From contig JBKEBI010000061.1 in the NCBI GenBank assembly GCA_047973085.1, positions 1-19,106 on the forward strand: DNA of 19,106 nt, given 5' to 3'. Each line of letters opens with the position of its first letter. Position 1 is the first letter of the stretch. Shown one piece after another: positions 6,395 through 13,810 of this stretch. This DNA is from JBKEDG01 sp047973085 (lineage in GTDB: Bacteria > Bacillota_I > Bacilli_A > JBKEDG01). Under the pieces are notes generated by a model. The model had not been told where the DNA came from, searched no databases, and was given only the letters and a program-made list of their open reading frames with translations. The position numbers and the translations under genes are program-made.

Positions 6395-8059
6395 ATGAAG
6401 AAAAGAAAGATGTTATCAAGTTACACAATTCTATTCTTAATTATTGTTGCAGTTGCAGCATTTACTTGGATAGTGCCAGCAGGAGAATATTCACCTGTGT
6501 GTAACAAGGATGGATATGTATTTACTGAGCTTGCGGAAGTAGAAGTCTGTATTGATGAAGAGCAATATGCAGACGCGAAGGTAAGCCAAGTTGAAGCTAC
6601 TGAGCTTGCTATTATGGGAGAAGAAGTTAGTGATGAAGAACTTGTTATTGATTACGAAGAAGCTTCAATTGAAAATACTACACAAGAATATAGTGAAGTA
6701 GAGAAAAATGGACAAGGTATTTGGCAAATTTTAAATTCACCTGTGGGTGGTTTTTATGAAGCTGTGGACATTGCCTTATTTATTTTAGTAATAGGTGGAT
6801 TTATTGGAATTGTAATGCAAACTGGTGCATTAGATGCCGGTATTGCAAAACTTTTAGAGAATTTTAAAGGTAGAGAAAATTTACTTATTCCAATTTTAAT
6901 GATATTATTTGGACTTGGAGGGACTTCGTTTGGTATGGCTGAAGAAACAATTGCCTTTTATCCTTTAATTATTCCAATTATTTTAGCTGCTGGTTATGAT
7001 GTAGCAACTGGTGTAATGATTGTTTTACTTGGAGCAGGTTGTGGTGTTCTTGGATCAACTGTAAATCCGTTTGCAATTGGTGCAGCATCTGGTGCAGCTG
7101 AAGTTAGTATAGGTAGTGGAATAGCTTTACGTTTTATATTGCTTATTGCTGTTGAAGCCTTTGCAATATTCTATACAATGAAGTATGCTGCAACAGTGAA
7201 AAGTGATCCATCAAAATCAAAAGTATCTGATTTACATGAGGAACATGTTAAGCATTTCTTACATAGTAAAAATACAAGTGAAGGTCCAAAAATTATGAAG
7301 GGGCAAAATTTTGTTCTTATAATGTTTGCTTTAACATTTGTAATAATGGTACTTTCAGTTATGCCGTGGACAGATTTTGGTGTTCAAGTATTTGAGAATT
7401 TTAATACTTTCTTAATAGAACTTCCTGTAATTGGAAAAATACTTACAGGTACTGCAGGTTCAAGTGAACTTGGAACTTGGTGGTTTGGTGAAATTACAAT
7501 GCTATTTTTAACTTCTTCAGTAATTATTGCATTATATGCTAAGAGTAAAAATTTACTTGATGGTAAGGATGCTATAGGTGTATTTGTTAACGGAAGTAGA
7601 GATTTGCTTGGAGTTGCACTAATTGTAGGGTTATCAAGAGGTATTAAGATTGTTATGAGCGCTGGTGCTATGAGTGATACATTATTATATTATGGATCAA
7701 ATGCACTTAAGTCGTTAGGTAATACCACATTTGTAATTTTAAATTACTTATTCTATATTCCAATGGCATTTCTTATTCCATCAACATCAGGTCTTGCCGG
7801 TGCAACTATGCCAATTATGGGGCCGATGGGAGAGCTTGTTACAGGAAGTCAGGTAGGAACTAGTTTAGTAATCACTGGATATTCTGCTGCAAGTGGGATT
7901 GTAAACTTAATTACTCCAACATCAGGTGTTGTAATGGGTGGACTTATGATATCTAAGTTACCATATGATAGATGGTTAAAAATTGTTGCTCCTGTTTTAG
8001 TAGGAATATTCGCTATTACTATTATAGTATTAGCAGCAGGAACACTTATAGGAATTTAA
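6395..8059 (+). CDS. arcD: Arginine-ornithine antiporter, YfcC/ArcD type, with a long acidic loop
   Basis: This 554-residue polytopic membrane protein belongs to the YfcC/DcuC-like family, which includes streptococcal ArcD. It should exchange external arginine for internal ornithine. Recognised stretches include FTWIVPAGEY, FGLGGTSFGMAEETIAFYPL, GSTVNPFAIG, VLSVMPWTDFGV, GLSRGIKIVMSAGAMSDTLL, FLIPSTSGLAGATMPIMGP and LITPTSGVVMGGL. It is 40-50 residues longer than the streptococcal protein as I remember it. The extra length is an acidic segment at residues 36-105, between the first membrane helix and the QGIWQIL motif, with Cys36 and Cys52 that could form a disulfide. By topology this loop should be extracellular. 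It starts after AAGGGGA, 18 bp downstream of the dipeptidase, and is last in the operon. Without the context it might be called a YfcC transporter of unknown substrate. Confidence 0.85.
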   Translation: MKKRKMLSSYTILFLIIVAVAAFTWIVPAGEYSPVCNKDGYVFTELAEVEVCIDEEQYADAKVSQVEATELAIMGEEVSDEELVIDYEEASIENTTQEYSEVEKNGQGIWQILNSPVGGFYEAVDIALFILVIGGFIGIVMQTGALDAGIAKLLENFKGRENLLIPILMILFGLGGTSFGMAEETIAFYPLIIPIILAAGYDVATGVMIVLLGAGCGVLGSTVNPFAIGAASGAAEVSIGSGIALRFILLIAVEAFAIFYTMKYAATVKSDPSKSKVSDLHEEHVKHFLHSKNTSEGPKIMKGQNFVLIMFALTFVIMVLSVMPWTDFGVQVFENFNTFLIELPVIGKILTGTAGSSELGTWWFGEITMLFLTSSVIIALYAKSKNLLDGKDAIGVFVNGSRDLLGVALIVGLSRGIKIVMSAGAMSDTLLYYGSNALKSLGNTTFVILNYLFYIPMAFLIPSTSGLAGATMPIMGPMGELVTGSQVGTSLVITGYSAASGIVNLITPTSGVVMGGLMISKLPYDRWLKIVAPVLVGIFAITIIVLAAGTLIGI

Positions 8060-8081
8060 GGCTATTTTATAGCCTTTTTTT
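8058..8081 (+). terminator. Intrinsic terminator of the arc operon
   Basis: AAGGCTAT (8058-8065) and ATAGCCTT (8069-8076) form a perfect 8-bp stem with a TTT loop, followed by T to 8081. The stem includes the last bases of the arcD stop codon. Confidence 0.9.
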
Positions 8082-8093
8082 AATGCTTATATA

Positions 8094-8123
8094 TTGACAG
8101 ATGGTAATATAATTTGTTATCAT
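8094..8123 (+). promoter_or_regulatory. Promoter of the CoA-disulfide reductase fusion gene
   Basis: A consensus TTGACA (8094-8099) is followed after 18 bp by TATCAT (8118-8123). The -10 region and likely start point are covered by the palindrome at 8121-8142. A separate TATAAT at 8108-8113 is too close to this -35 to pair with it. Confidence 0.65.
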
Positions 8124-8142
8124 ATTATCATACAGTAATATG
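8121..8142 (+). promoter_or_regulatory. Operator-like palindrome CATATTA-N8-TAATATG, copy 1
   Basis: CATATTA (8121-8127) and TAATATG (8136-8142) are exact inverted half-sites 8 bp apart, overlapping the -10 box. A T before and an A after extend the match by one pair. The same half-sites at the same spacing recur at 11498-11519 in front of the convergent gene. A degenerate extra half-site, TAATATAA, lies at 8105-8112. The position suggests repression by a dimeric regulator, perhaps a sulfane-sulfur or thiol sensor; the regulator gene is not in this window. Confidence 0.6.
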
Positions 8143-8158
8143 ACATAGAGGTGAGAGT

Positions 8159-10567
8159 ATGAAAATAGTAATTATTGGGGGAGTTGCAGGAGGAGCTACT
8201 GCAGCGACAAGACTTAGAAGATTGAGTGAAGATGTAGAAATTATAATGTTTGAAAAGGATGAATATATTGCATTTGCAAATTGTGGGCTTCCATACTATA
8301 TTGGTGAAGTTATTACAGATCGTAATAAATTACTTGTTCAAACAGTAGAAGGACTTAGCACAAAATATAACTTAGATATTCGTAATTTTAGTGAAGTTAC
8401 TAAAATTAATGCAAAAGCTAAAACGGTAGAAGTTTATAATCATCAGACAAAGGAACCATATGTGGAGAGTTTTGATAAACTAATATATACACCAGGAGCT
8501 AGTCCAATTGTTCCAAATTTTATAGAAGAAGGTGCAAAATATTATACTTTGAGAAATATTCCTGATACTGATAAAATTTACAATGCCATAGAGGAAACAA
8601 GACCAAAAAATGCTGTAGTAATAGGTGGAGGATTTATAGGTGTTGAAATGGCAGAGAACTTAATAGAGCGTGGAATTGAAGTTACATTAGTAGATCTTGC
8701 CAAACATATTTTGAAACCATTTGACTTTGAGATGGCAGCAGAACTTGAATATGAACTTAAATCTAGAGGAGTGAGAGTTTTAACCAATTCTGTTGTAAAA
8801 AATGTTAAAAGTGATAGTGTTGAACTTGAAAGTGGTGAAGTAATTATAAGTGATATGACAATTTTAGCAATTGGAGTTGTTCCAAACAAAAGTCTGGCTA
8901 GTGAGGCAGGGATTAAAACTACTAAGCAAGGTCATGTTTTAGTAAATTCAAGATTTGAAACTGATATAAAAGACATTTATGCAGTTGGGGATGTAATAGC
9001 GACAAACCATTTAATTACGAATGATACAGTAAATATTCCACTTGCATCTCCTGCTAATAGACAAGCAAGAATAGTAGCAGATATTATTATGGGGAGGGAT
9101 GTTATTTATGAAGGTGTGCTTGGAACGAGTGTTTTAAAAGTATTTTCAAAAGTTGCAGCCTCAACAGGATATACTGAAGAAATGCTTGTAAATTCAAGCT
9201 TAGATTACGATTCAATTATTGTAACAAGAGAAAGCCATGCAAGCTATTATCCAGGATCTACTCCAATTACTATTAAGCTTATATTTAATAAAGAATCTGG
9301 AAAGATTTTAGGAGCACAAGCAATTGGAAATAATGGAGTTGAGAAGCGCATTGATGTAATTGCTACTGCTATAAAAGCAGATTTAACTGTTAGTGAATTA
9401 GAAGAATTAGAATTATCTTATGCACCACCATTTTCTTCGGCAAAAGATCCCGTTAATATTGTAGGGTATGCAGCAAGTAATATTGTCAATGATGATATTA
9501 AAACTTTTAAATACGATGAAGTAGAAGATTTAGTCAAAAAAGAAGCTTGTTTAATAGATGTGCGTACTAAGGAAGAATTTGAAATTTATGCAATTGAAGG
9601 CTTTGTTAATATTGAATTAAAAGATTTAAGAGATAACTTACCAGAAAATAAAGATACTGCAATATATTTAACATGTCAAGTTGGAGTAAGAGGATATTTG
9701 GCTCAAAGAATTTTGCTAAATTTAGGCTATACAAAAGTATATAATTTAAGTGGAGGCTTAAAAATATACAAACAAGTTGAAATGAATTTAAAAGCTAAGT
9801 ATACTTCAAGCTTAACTAATAGTAAGGTTACAGCTGAAAATGCTAAATTATTAGATGCAAGAGGTATGCAATGTCCTGGTCCAATTAAGGAAACTTTTGC
9901 AGTAATGAATGAGATTGAGAATGGTGAACAATTAAAAATATTAGTAACTGACTGTGGGTTTAGTGAAGATATTTTATCATGGTGTGAAAAATGTGGACAT
10001 AGTCTTGAATATGTTAAGACGCTAGATGATGGTAGTTATGAAGCACTTATCACTAAAGGAAAAGAAGAAGGGTGCAAACTTACAACAGATGAAAATAAAG
10101 ATAAGGGTACTATCGTGCTATTTAGTGGAGATCTTGATAAAGCTCTAGCTACAATGATAATTGCTCAAGGAGCACAAGCGATGGGAAAACAAATGACAAT
10201 CTTTGCGACCTTTTGGGGACTTAATGCACTCAGAAAAAGTGAAAATATAAAAGTAGAAAAAACTTTATTTGAAAAGATGTTTGGATTTATGATGCCAAGA
10301 GGTGCTAATAGATTAGGCATTTCAAAAATGAACATGGGTGGCCTTGGGTCTAAAATGATTAAAGGAAGAATGAAAGATAAAAATGTTGAATCACTTCCTG
10401 AGATGATTAAGCAAGCACAGGAAATGGGAGTTGTAATAATTGCTTGTACAATGAGTATGGATTTAATGGGGATTAAGAAAGAAGAATTAATAGATGGTAT
10501 TGAATATGCTGGAGTAGCTAAGTATGTTGGTGACTCTAGTGGAGCTGATTTAACGCTATTTATTTAA
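8159..10567 (+). CDS. CoA-disulfide reductase / rhodanese / TusA / DsrE four-domain fusion
   Basis: This 802-residue protein joins four sulfur-handling modules. Residues 1-450 are a flavin disulfide reductase of the CoA-disulfide/NADH-dependent persulfide reductase type: FAD-binding GGVAGG at 7-12, redox Cys42 in FANCGLPYY, and a second GGGFIGVE nucleotide motif. A rhodanese domain follows, with Cys506 in YLTCQVGVRG. A TusA-like domain has Cys572 in MQCPGPI. From about residue 650 to the end is a DsrE-family-2 domain with Cys763 in ACTMSMDL. The chain of cysteines could relay sulfane sulfur between domains and reduce CoA persulfide or polysulfide to thiol and sulfide with NAD(P)H. Similar multidomain forms are known in Firmicutes. 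The ribosome binding site is GAGGTGAG, with ATG at 8159. Its own promoter and palindrome precede it, and a rhodanese gene follows immediately. Confidence 0.9.
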   Translation: MKIVIIGGVAGGATAATRLRRLSEDVEIIMFEKDEYIAFANCGLPYYIGEVITDRNKLLVQTVEGLSTKYNLDIRNFSEVTKINAKAKTVEVYNHQTKEPYVESFDKLIYTPGASPIVPNFIEEGAKYYTLRNIPDTDKIYNAIEETRPKNAVVIGGGFIGVEMAENLIERGIEVTLVDLAKHILKPFDFEMAAELEYELKSRGVRVLTNSVVKNVKSDSVELESGEVIISDMTILAIGVVPNKSLASEAGIKTTKQGHVLVNSRFETDIKDIYAVGDVIATNHLITNDTVNIPLASPANRQARIVADIIMGRDVIYEGVLGTSVLKVFSKVAASTGYTEEMLVNSSLDYDSIIVTRESHASYYPGSTPITIKLIFNKESGKILGAQAIGNNGVEKRIDVIATAIKADLTVSELEELELSYAPPFSSAKDPVNIVGYAASNIVNDDIKTFKYDEVEDLVKKEACLIDVRTKEEFEIYAIEGFVNIELKDLRDNLPENKDTAIYLTCQVGVRGYLAQRILLNLGYTKVYNLSGGLKIYKQVEMNLKAKYTSSLTNSKVTAENAKLLDARGMQCPGPIKETFAVMNEIENGEQLKILVTDCGFSEDILSWCEKCGHSLEYVKTLDDGSYEALITKGKEEGCKLTTDENKDKGTIVLFSGDLDKALATMIIAQGAQAMGKQMTIFATFWGLNALRKSENIKVEKTLFEKMFGFMMPRGANRLGISKMNMGGLGSKMIKGRMKDKNVESLPEMIKQAQEMGVVIIACTMSMDLMGIKKEELIDGIEYAGVAKYVGDSSGADLTLFI

Positions 10568-10577
10568 GGTGAAAATA

Positions 10578-10847
10578 ATGGATATTAATGAGATAAAAAA
10601 TTTTGAAAATATTAATGTAATAGATATACGTGAAAAGAATGAATATGATCAAATGCATATACCAAATACAAAGAATATTCCAATGATGGGTCTTATTGCT
10701 AATCATACGCAGTTTCTAAGCAAGAATGAAAAATACTACATTATGTGTTTATCAGGTGGAAGAAGTCATCAAGTAGTTGCTTATTTAAAATCACTAGGCT
10801 ATGATGTTGTAGATTTAAAAGGTGGAATAAGTAGTTATAAATTTTAA
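10578..10847 (+). CDS. Single-domain rhodanese (sulfurtransferase)
   Basis: This 89-residue protein contains VIDIREKNEYDQMHIPNTKNIPM (rhodanese CH2A-like region split across the start of the fold), a catalytic loop IMCLSGGRSHQ with Cys57, and the C-terminal GYDVVDLKGGISSY. It would carry sulfane sulfur as a cysteine persulfide. I chose ATG 10578 because AAGGTGA (10566-10572) sits 5-6 nt upstream; an in-frame GTG at 10569 lies inside that site and has no ribosome binding site of its own. It follows the fusion gene by 10 bp and is clearly co-transcribed, ending at the terminator at 10851-10893. It may pass sulfur to or take it from the fusion protein. Confidence 0.9.
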   Translation: MDINEIKNFENINVIDIREKNEYDQMHIPNTKNIPMMGLIANHTQFLSKNEKYYIMCLSGGRSHQVVAYLKSLGYDVVDLKGGISSYKF

Positions 10848-10850
10848 TTA

Positions 10851-10893
10851 AAAAATCCTATTTCTAGTAATTTTAAGAAATTAGGATTTTTTT
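10851..10893. terminator. Bidirectional intrinsic terminator between convergent genes
   Basis: AAATCCTATTTC pairs with GAAATTAGGATTT, with one bulged T, around a 12-nt loop. T runs follow on the plus strand (10887-10893), and the A run at 10850-10855 gives a T run on the minus strand. It serves the rhodanese gene on the plus strand and the membrane gene at 10910-11458 on the minus strand. Confidence 0.85.
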
Positions 10894-10909
10894 ATAACAA
10901 CTATTTATA

Positions 10910-11458
10910 TTAATTTTTTAATGCTAAGTTATTTACAGTAGTAATTGGACAAATGCTGCACCAAGTTCTTGGACGATAAATTAGGCCAAGAGTTATTCCA
11001 ATTAAAATCGTTGTAAGCAACATTGAAAATAATTTATATGATAAGTGAGTAAGAATAGTATTAAATTCAAATGTTACTAATTGTGGTGTAGTAGGTACTT
11101 TTATAAATAACAATATACTTGTTTGATAAAATGGTTCTTGTTTGTTTGTTGCTACTAATATTGTTGAAATAATGACTAAAATAAAACCTACTATAAAATA
11201 TATAAAAAAACTATTTCTTATATATTTATTTGAAAATATTTTTGGAGTTTTGTTTTTAAGTGATATTTCTGTCATTTTAGATAATAATTTTCCTCTTGGA
11301 CATGCCTTTTGACAAAAGGTACGATTTTTATATTTTGATAAAGTATAAAAAGGTGCAATCATACATAGTATTCCAAGTAATGCAAAATTAATATTTATTA
11401 GTGATAAAATAACAAATACTAATGGTAATAAATAAACTAAATTAATAAACTTTTTCAT
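10910..11458 (-). CDS. Membrane protein with CxxxCP and CxxCP motifs (NapH/YccM-like, putative electron transfer)
   Basis: This 182-residue protein has about five hydrophobic segments (roughly residues 5-22, 25-40, 68-88, 98-120, 138-160). Two cysteine motifs lie at membrane edges: C49-QKA-C53-P followed by RGKLL, and W166-C167-SI-C170-P. Paired CxxxCP-type motifs followed by a Gly/Leu turn are typical of NapH/NosR/YccM-type membrane proteins that pass electrons across the membrane, though the usual ferredoxin domain is absent here and the protein is short. I infer a role in moving electrons or protecting thiols linked to the neighbouring sulfur enzymes. The ribosome binding site is AAAGGAGG, the promoter is at 11481-11509, and the -35 box lies inside the palindrome shared with the fusion gene. 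It converges on the rhodanese gene. Confidence 0.6.
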   Translation of the reverse strand: MKKFINLVYLLPLVFVILSLININFALLGILCMIAPFYTLSKYKNRTFCQKACPRGKLLSKMTEISLKNKTPKIFSNKYIRNSFFIYFIVGFILVIISTILVATNKQEPFYQTSILLFIKVPTTPQLVTFEFNTILTHLSYKLFSMLLTTILIGITLGLIYRPRTWCSICPITTVNNLALKN

Positions 11459-11480
11459 ATTTCCTCCTTTTCCCTAGTAT

Positions 11481-11509
11481 ATTATATAATAAAAAAACAT
11501 ATTACTCAA
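11481..11509 (-). promoter_or_regulatory. Promoter of the CxxxCP membrane protein gene
   Basis: On the minus strand TTGAGT (11509-11504) and TATAAT (11486-11481) are exactly 17 bp apart. The -35 hexamer lies inside the palindrome at 11497-11520, so a protein bound there would block polymerase. Confidence 0.7.
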
Positions 11510-11520
11510 TAGTAATATGT
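11497..11520 (-). promoter_or_regulatory. Operator-like palindrome CATATTA-N8-TAATATG, copy 2, also a minus-strand terminator hairpin
   Basis: ACATATTACT and AGTAATATGT form a perfect 10-bp inverted repeat around CAAT. Its core, CATATTA-N8-TAATATG at 11498-11519, equals the sequence at 8121-8142 in half-site and spacing. On the minus strand it is followed by seven T (11497-11491) and lies just after the end of the acetyltransferase gene, so it can also terminate that operon. It thus seems to do two jobs: ending the upstream unit and controlling the promoter of the next gene. Confidence 0.65.
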
Positions 11521-11525
11521 ATAAA

Positions 11526-12142
11526 TTATAAAATATTATTAGTTAATAATTCAAGTGTTTCAAATAACTTCTTTTCATCCCAGTTCCACCATTGCATATT
11601 TTCCAATTCTTCAATTTTTTTATCATCGAATCTTTGTTTGATAAATTTTGCAGGGTTTCCTCCATAAACAGTATAAGGCTCAATATTTTTACTACAACAG
11701 AATTAGCAGCTACAATAGCTCCATTTCCAATTTGTATTCCTGGCATAATTGTTGAGTTTTGTCCAATCCAAACATCATTTCCAATTATTGTATTTCCCTT
11801 ATATGGTAAATTTTTAATTTCTGGAGTGGTTTTCTCCCATCCATTTTTAAAGATGTAAAATGGGTAAGTTGTAATTGCATTCATAATATGATTAGCACCA
11901 TTCATGATGAATGTAGTACCCTCAGCAATAGCACAAAATTTTCCAATAATTAGTTTATCTCCAATAAAGTCATAGTGATGTTGAATATTATCATAAAACA
12001 ATTCTGGAGATTTATTATTGTCACTATAGTAAGTATAATCACCAATTTCTACATTAGGCCTTTTAGGTAAATTTGAAATATAACATACAGTTTTTATATT
12101 TTCAATTGGATAAAGTTTATTTTTATTTGGTCCAAACATCAT
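11526..12142 (-). pseudogene. Vat/CatB-family acetyltransferase, frameshifted near 11686-11690
   Basis: This is a hexapeptide-repeat (left-handed beta helix) xenobiotic acetyltransferase close to Vat streptogramin acetyltransferases and CatB. Family stretches are YPIENIKTV, GDKLIIGKFCAI, TTFIMNGANHIMN with the catalytic His, GWEKTTPEIKNLPYKG, and GNDVWIGQNSTIMPGIQIG. After SVVVK the reading frame goes out of register: the expected C-terminus IEPYTVYGGNPAKFIKQRF and then QWWNWDEKKLFETLELL continues in another frame to a TAA at 11526-11528. Adding one base in the T5 tract at 11686-11690 (A5 on the coding strand) restores a full protein of about 205 residues. Unrepaired, the product ends at 11543 with a scrambled tail lacking the CoA-binding end. 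Either a recent mutation or a base-calling error explains it. The start has GAGGTGAA upstream and lies 10 bp after the DUF368 gene. Substrate is not certain. Confidence 0.82.
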
Positions 12143-12152
12143 TTCACCTCAT

Positions 12153-13058
12153 TTATTTATTATTTTGAATAAAGTGCTTTAATTTATCTAAACCATAGAT
12201 AATTGCTACTCCAACAATGAAAAATATTATACTAAATGAATTAAAAGAAAGTTTTTCTAACCCTAAATTAATATTGGTTGCCTCATTTACTAGTGTTGTA
12301 GGCCCAATAATTAGAGAATAAATAGAGCCAAGCATTAGTCCAATAATTAGATACACAACCTTACTTCTATAACTGTGAAGAGCTTTACTAATTATTTTAG
12401 AAGTAAATTTTAATCCAAATAAAATTCCTAGTCCAAAAATCAATACAATCAATATATTTGAGAAGTCAAATTTTAAAGTTGTCTTTATACTATTCATAAT
12501 AGTAGAATAAAGCCCAAATATTATTAAAAGTGTTGAGCCAGATATACCAGGAAGAAGCATTGCACTAATAGCAATGGCTCCAGCAATAAATATATAAATG
12601 TATGAAATAAGTGTAAGATTAGAACTTAGTAATGATAAGTTTGAGCTTGAAAAATATGATATTGCAATAACAATAGTTGAACCAACAATAATAAAACCCT
12701 TATCTAGATGTTTATTTTTTAAAATTTGTTGCTCTTCCAATATGATAAATGGAATTGAAAATACTATAAAACCCAAAAAGAGTGAGGTCATTTCATAGGT
12801 ATGCTCATGCATTAAATTTGTAATAATAAATACTGCAATAACAAAGCCAACTATCCAACCAATAGCCAGCTTTATTAAAAATATTACTGATTTCTTTTTT
12901 TCTAAAATAGTTGCCTTTGACATCAATACATTTATTGAATTAATTAGTTCGTCATATTTACCAAGAATATAAGCAATTGTTCCACCGCTAACTCCAGGTA
13001 CACTATCTGCAAAAGCCATTAAAAAGCCAGTAAGCATAGTAAAAAAATTATTTCTCAT
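12153..13058 (-). CDS. DUF368 membrane protein, PopT-type polyprenyl-phosphate transporter
   Basis: The product has 301 residues and about eight to nine membrane segments. Family marks are the N-terminal MAFADSVPGVSGGTIAYILGKYDELI and the second repeat AISAMLLPGISGSTLLIIFGLY, the paired PGxSG loops that define DUF368. Members have been linked to recycling of undecaprenyl phosphate across the membrane for cell wall assembly; this function is known for a few members and inferred here. I start it at ATG 13058 rather than the longer frame at 13127, because the extra 23 residues overlap the upstream gene and the family starts close to this Met. It overlaps the end of the upstream gene by 11 bp, so translation is probably coupled, and the acetyltransferase follows by 10 bp. 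Confidence 0.85.
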   Translation of the reverse strand: MRNNFFTMLTGFLMAFADSVPGVSGGTIAYILGKYDELINSINVLMSKATILEKKKSVIFLIKLAIGWIVGFVIAVFIITNLMHEHTYEMTSLFLGFIVFSIPFIILEEQQILKNKHLDKGFIIVGSTIVIAISYFSSSNLSLLSSNLTLISYIYIFIAGAIAISAMLLPGISGSTLLIIFGLYSTIMNSIKTTLKFDFSNILIVLIFGLGILFGLKFTSKIISKALHSYRSKVVYLIIGLMLGSIYSLIIGPTTLVNEATNINLGLEKLSFNSFSIIFFIVGVAIIYGLDKLKHFIQNNK

Positions 13059-13788
13059 TTTCTTCTCTCTCTCTGTTAATATTAATTTGGATAGCAGCAA
13101 AATGATAATAACTATATACCCCAGCAATTAATGCTCCAATAGTTGCAAGAAGCATATCATTCATAGTATCCTTTAGATCTAGTCCCACAATTCTTCCTGA
13201 TGGGCGCATATTTTCTTCTAGATTAAAGTTATTAATATCTTCAACAATGAAACCTCGCTGCATATTTCCATCAACTATATAATCGTAACTAAATTCATAA
13301 AATTCCCATAGCACAGCTGCAGACAAACTAAGTAAACAACCAATAATAATTAGAAATATAATATCACTTTTGGTTTTATACTTTCCAAAGCGATGTCCGA
13401 TTACATAACTAACAACAATTATTGAAAATAGTCCAATTAATACTCCTGAAGACAGGTGTAGAGCATCATCCCACCATGTAAATGCTTCGTAGAAGTTTAA
13501 GTAACTTCCAAGGTATGTTGAAAAGTATGCAAAAATCATTGCGATGTAGTAAAACTGATCGGGAATATATGAGAATTTATCTTTAAATATATGTCTTGTA
13601 AGTATATATACAGATAAAAATAGTATAGATACAATTAAAGTAACAACTTGCTCTGATATATTTGCATCTTGATTATTGGTATAAATGTTATATACTATTG
13701 AAATAATTATTAAGACAATAGCTAGTGAAAAAGCCGATATAATAAATCGGTTCGATATCTTTCCAAATTTTGAATTATTATTTTCCAT
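13048..13788 (-). CDS. YjdF/DUF2238-like polytopic membrane protein
   Basis: This 246-residue protein has about seven membrane segments. It carries conserved polar motifs in the membrane: WWDDALHLSSGVLIG, AAVLWEFYEFSYDY, and GLDLKDTMNDMLLATIGALI. The DD-x-x-H, W-E-F-x-E and D-T-x-x-D-M set resembles the YjdF/DUF2238 family, whose function I do not know; acidic and His residues within membranes could bind a metal. The C-terminus after the last helix is charged. A GGGGTGG ribosome binding site precedes the ATG at 13788, and the promoter is at 13811-13839. It is the first gene of a minus-strand operon with the DUF368 and acetyltransferase genes, which suggests an envelope-related role. Confidence 0.6.
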   Translation of the reverse strand: MENNNSKFGKISNRFIISAFSLAIVLIIISIVYNIYTNNQDANISEQVVTLIVSILFLSVYILTRHIFKDKFSYIPDQFYYIAMIFAYFSTYLGSYLNFYEAFTWWDDALHLSSGVLIGLFSIIVVSYVIGHRFGKYKTKSDIIFLIIIGCLLSLSAAVLWEFYEFSYDYIVDGNMQRGFIVEDINNFNLEENMRPSGRIVGLDLKDTMNDMLLATIGALIAGVYSYYHFAAIQININREREENEK

Positions 13789-13810
13789 ATTCCACCCCTT
13801 CTATTTAATA

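Noticed and set aside
10569..10577. GTG 10569 as the rhodanese start
   Set aside because: The GTG is part of the AAGGTGA ribosome binding site for ATG 10578.
11592..11858. Plus-strand frame opposite the acetyltransferase
   Set aside because: It mirrors the hexapeptide-repeat coding sequence and has no family features or ribosome binding site.
13059..13127. Extended N-terminus of the DUF368 protein
   Set aside because: The additional 23 residues overlap the upstream gene in another frame and are not part of the family; ATG 13058 fits better.
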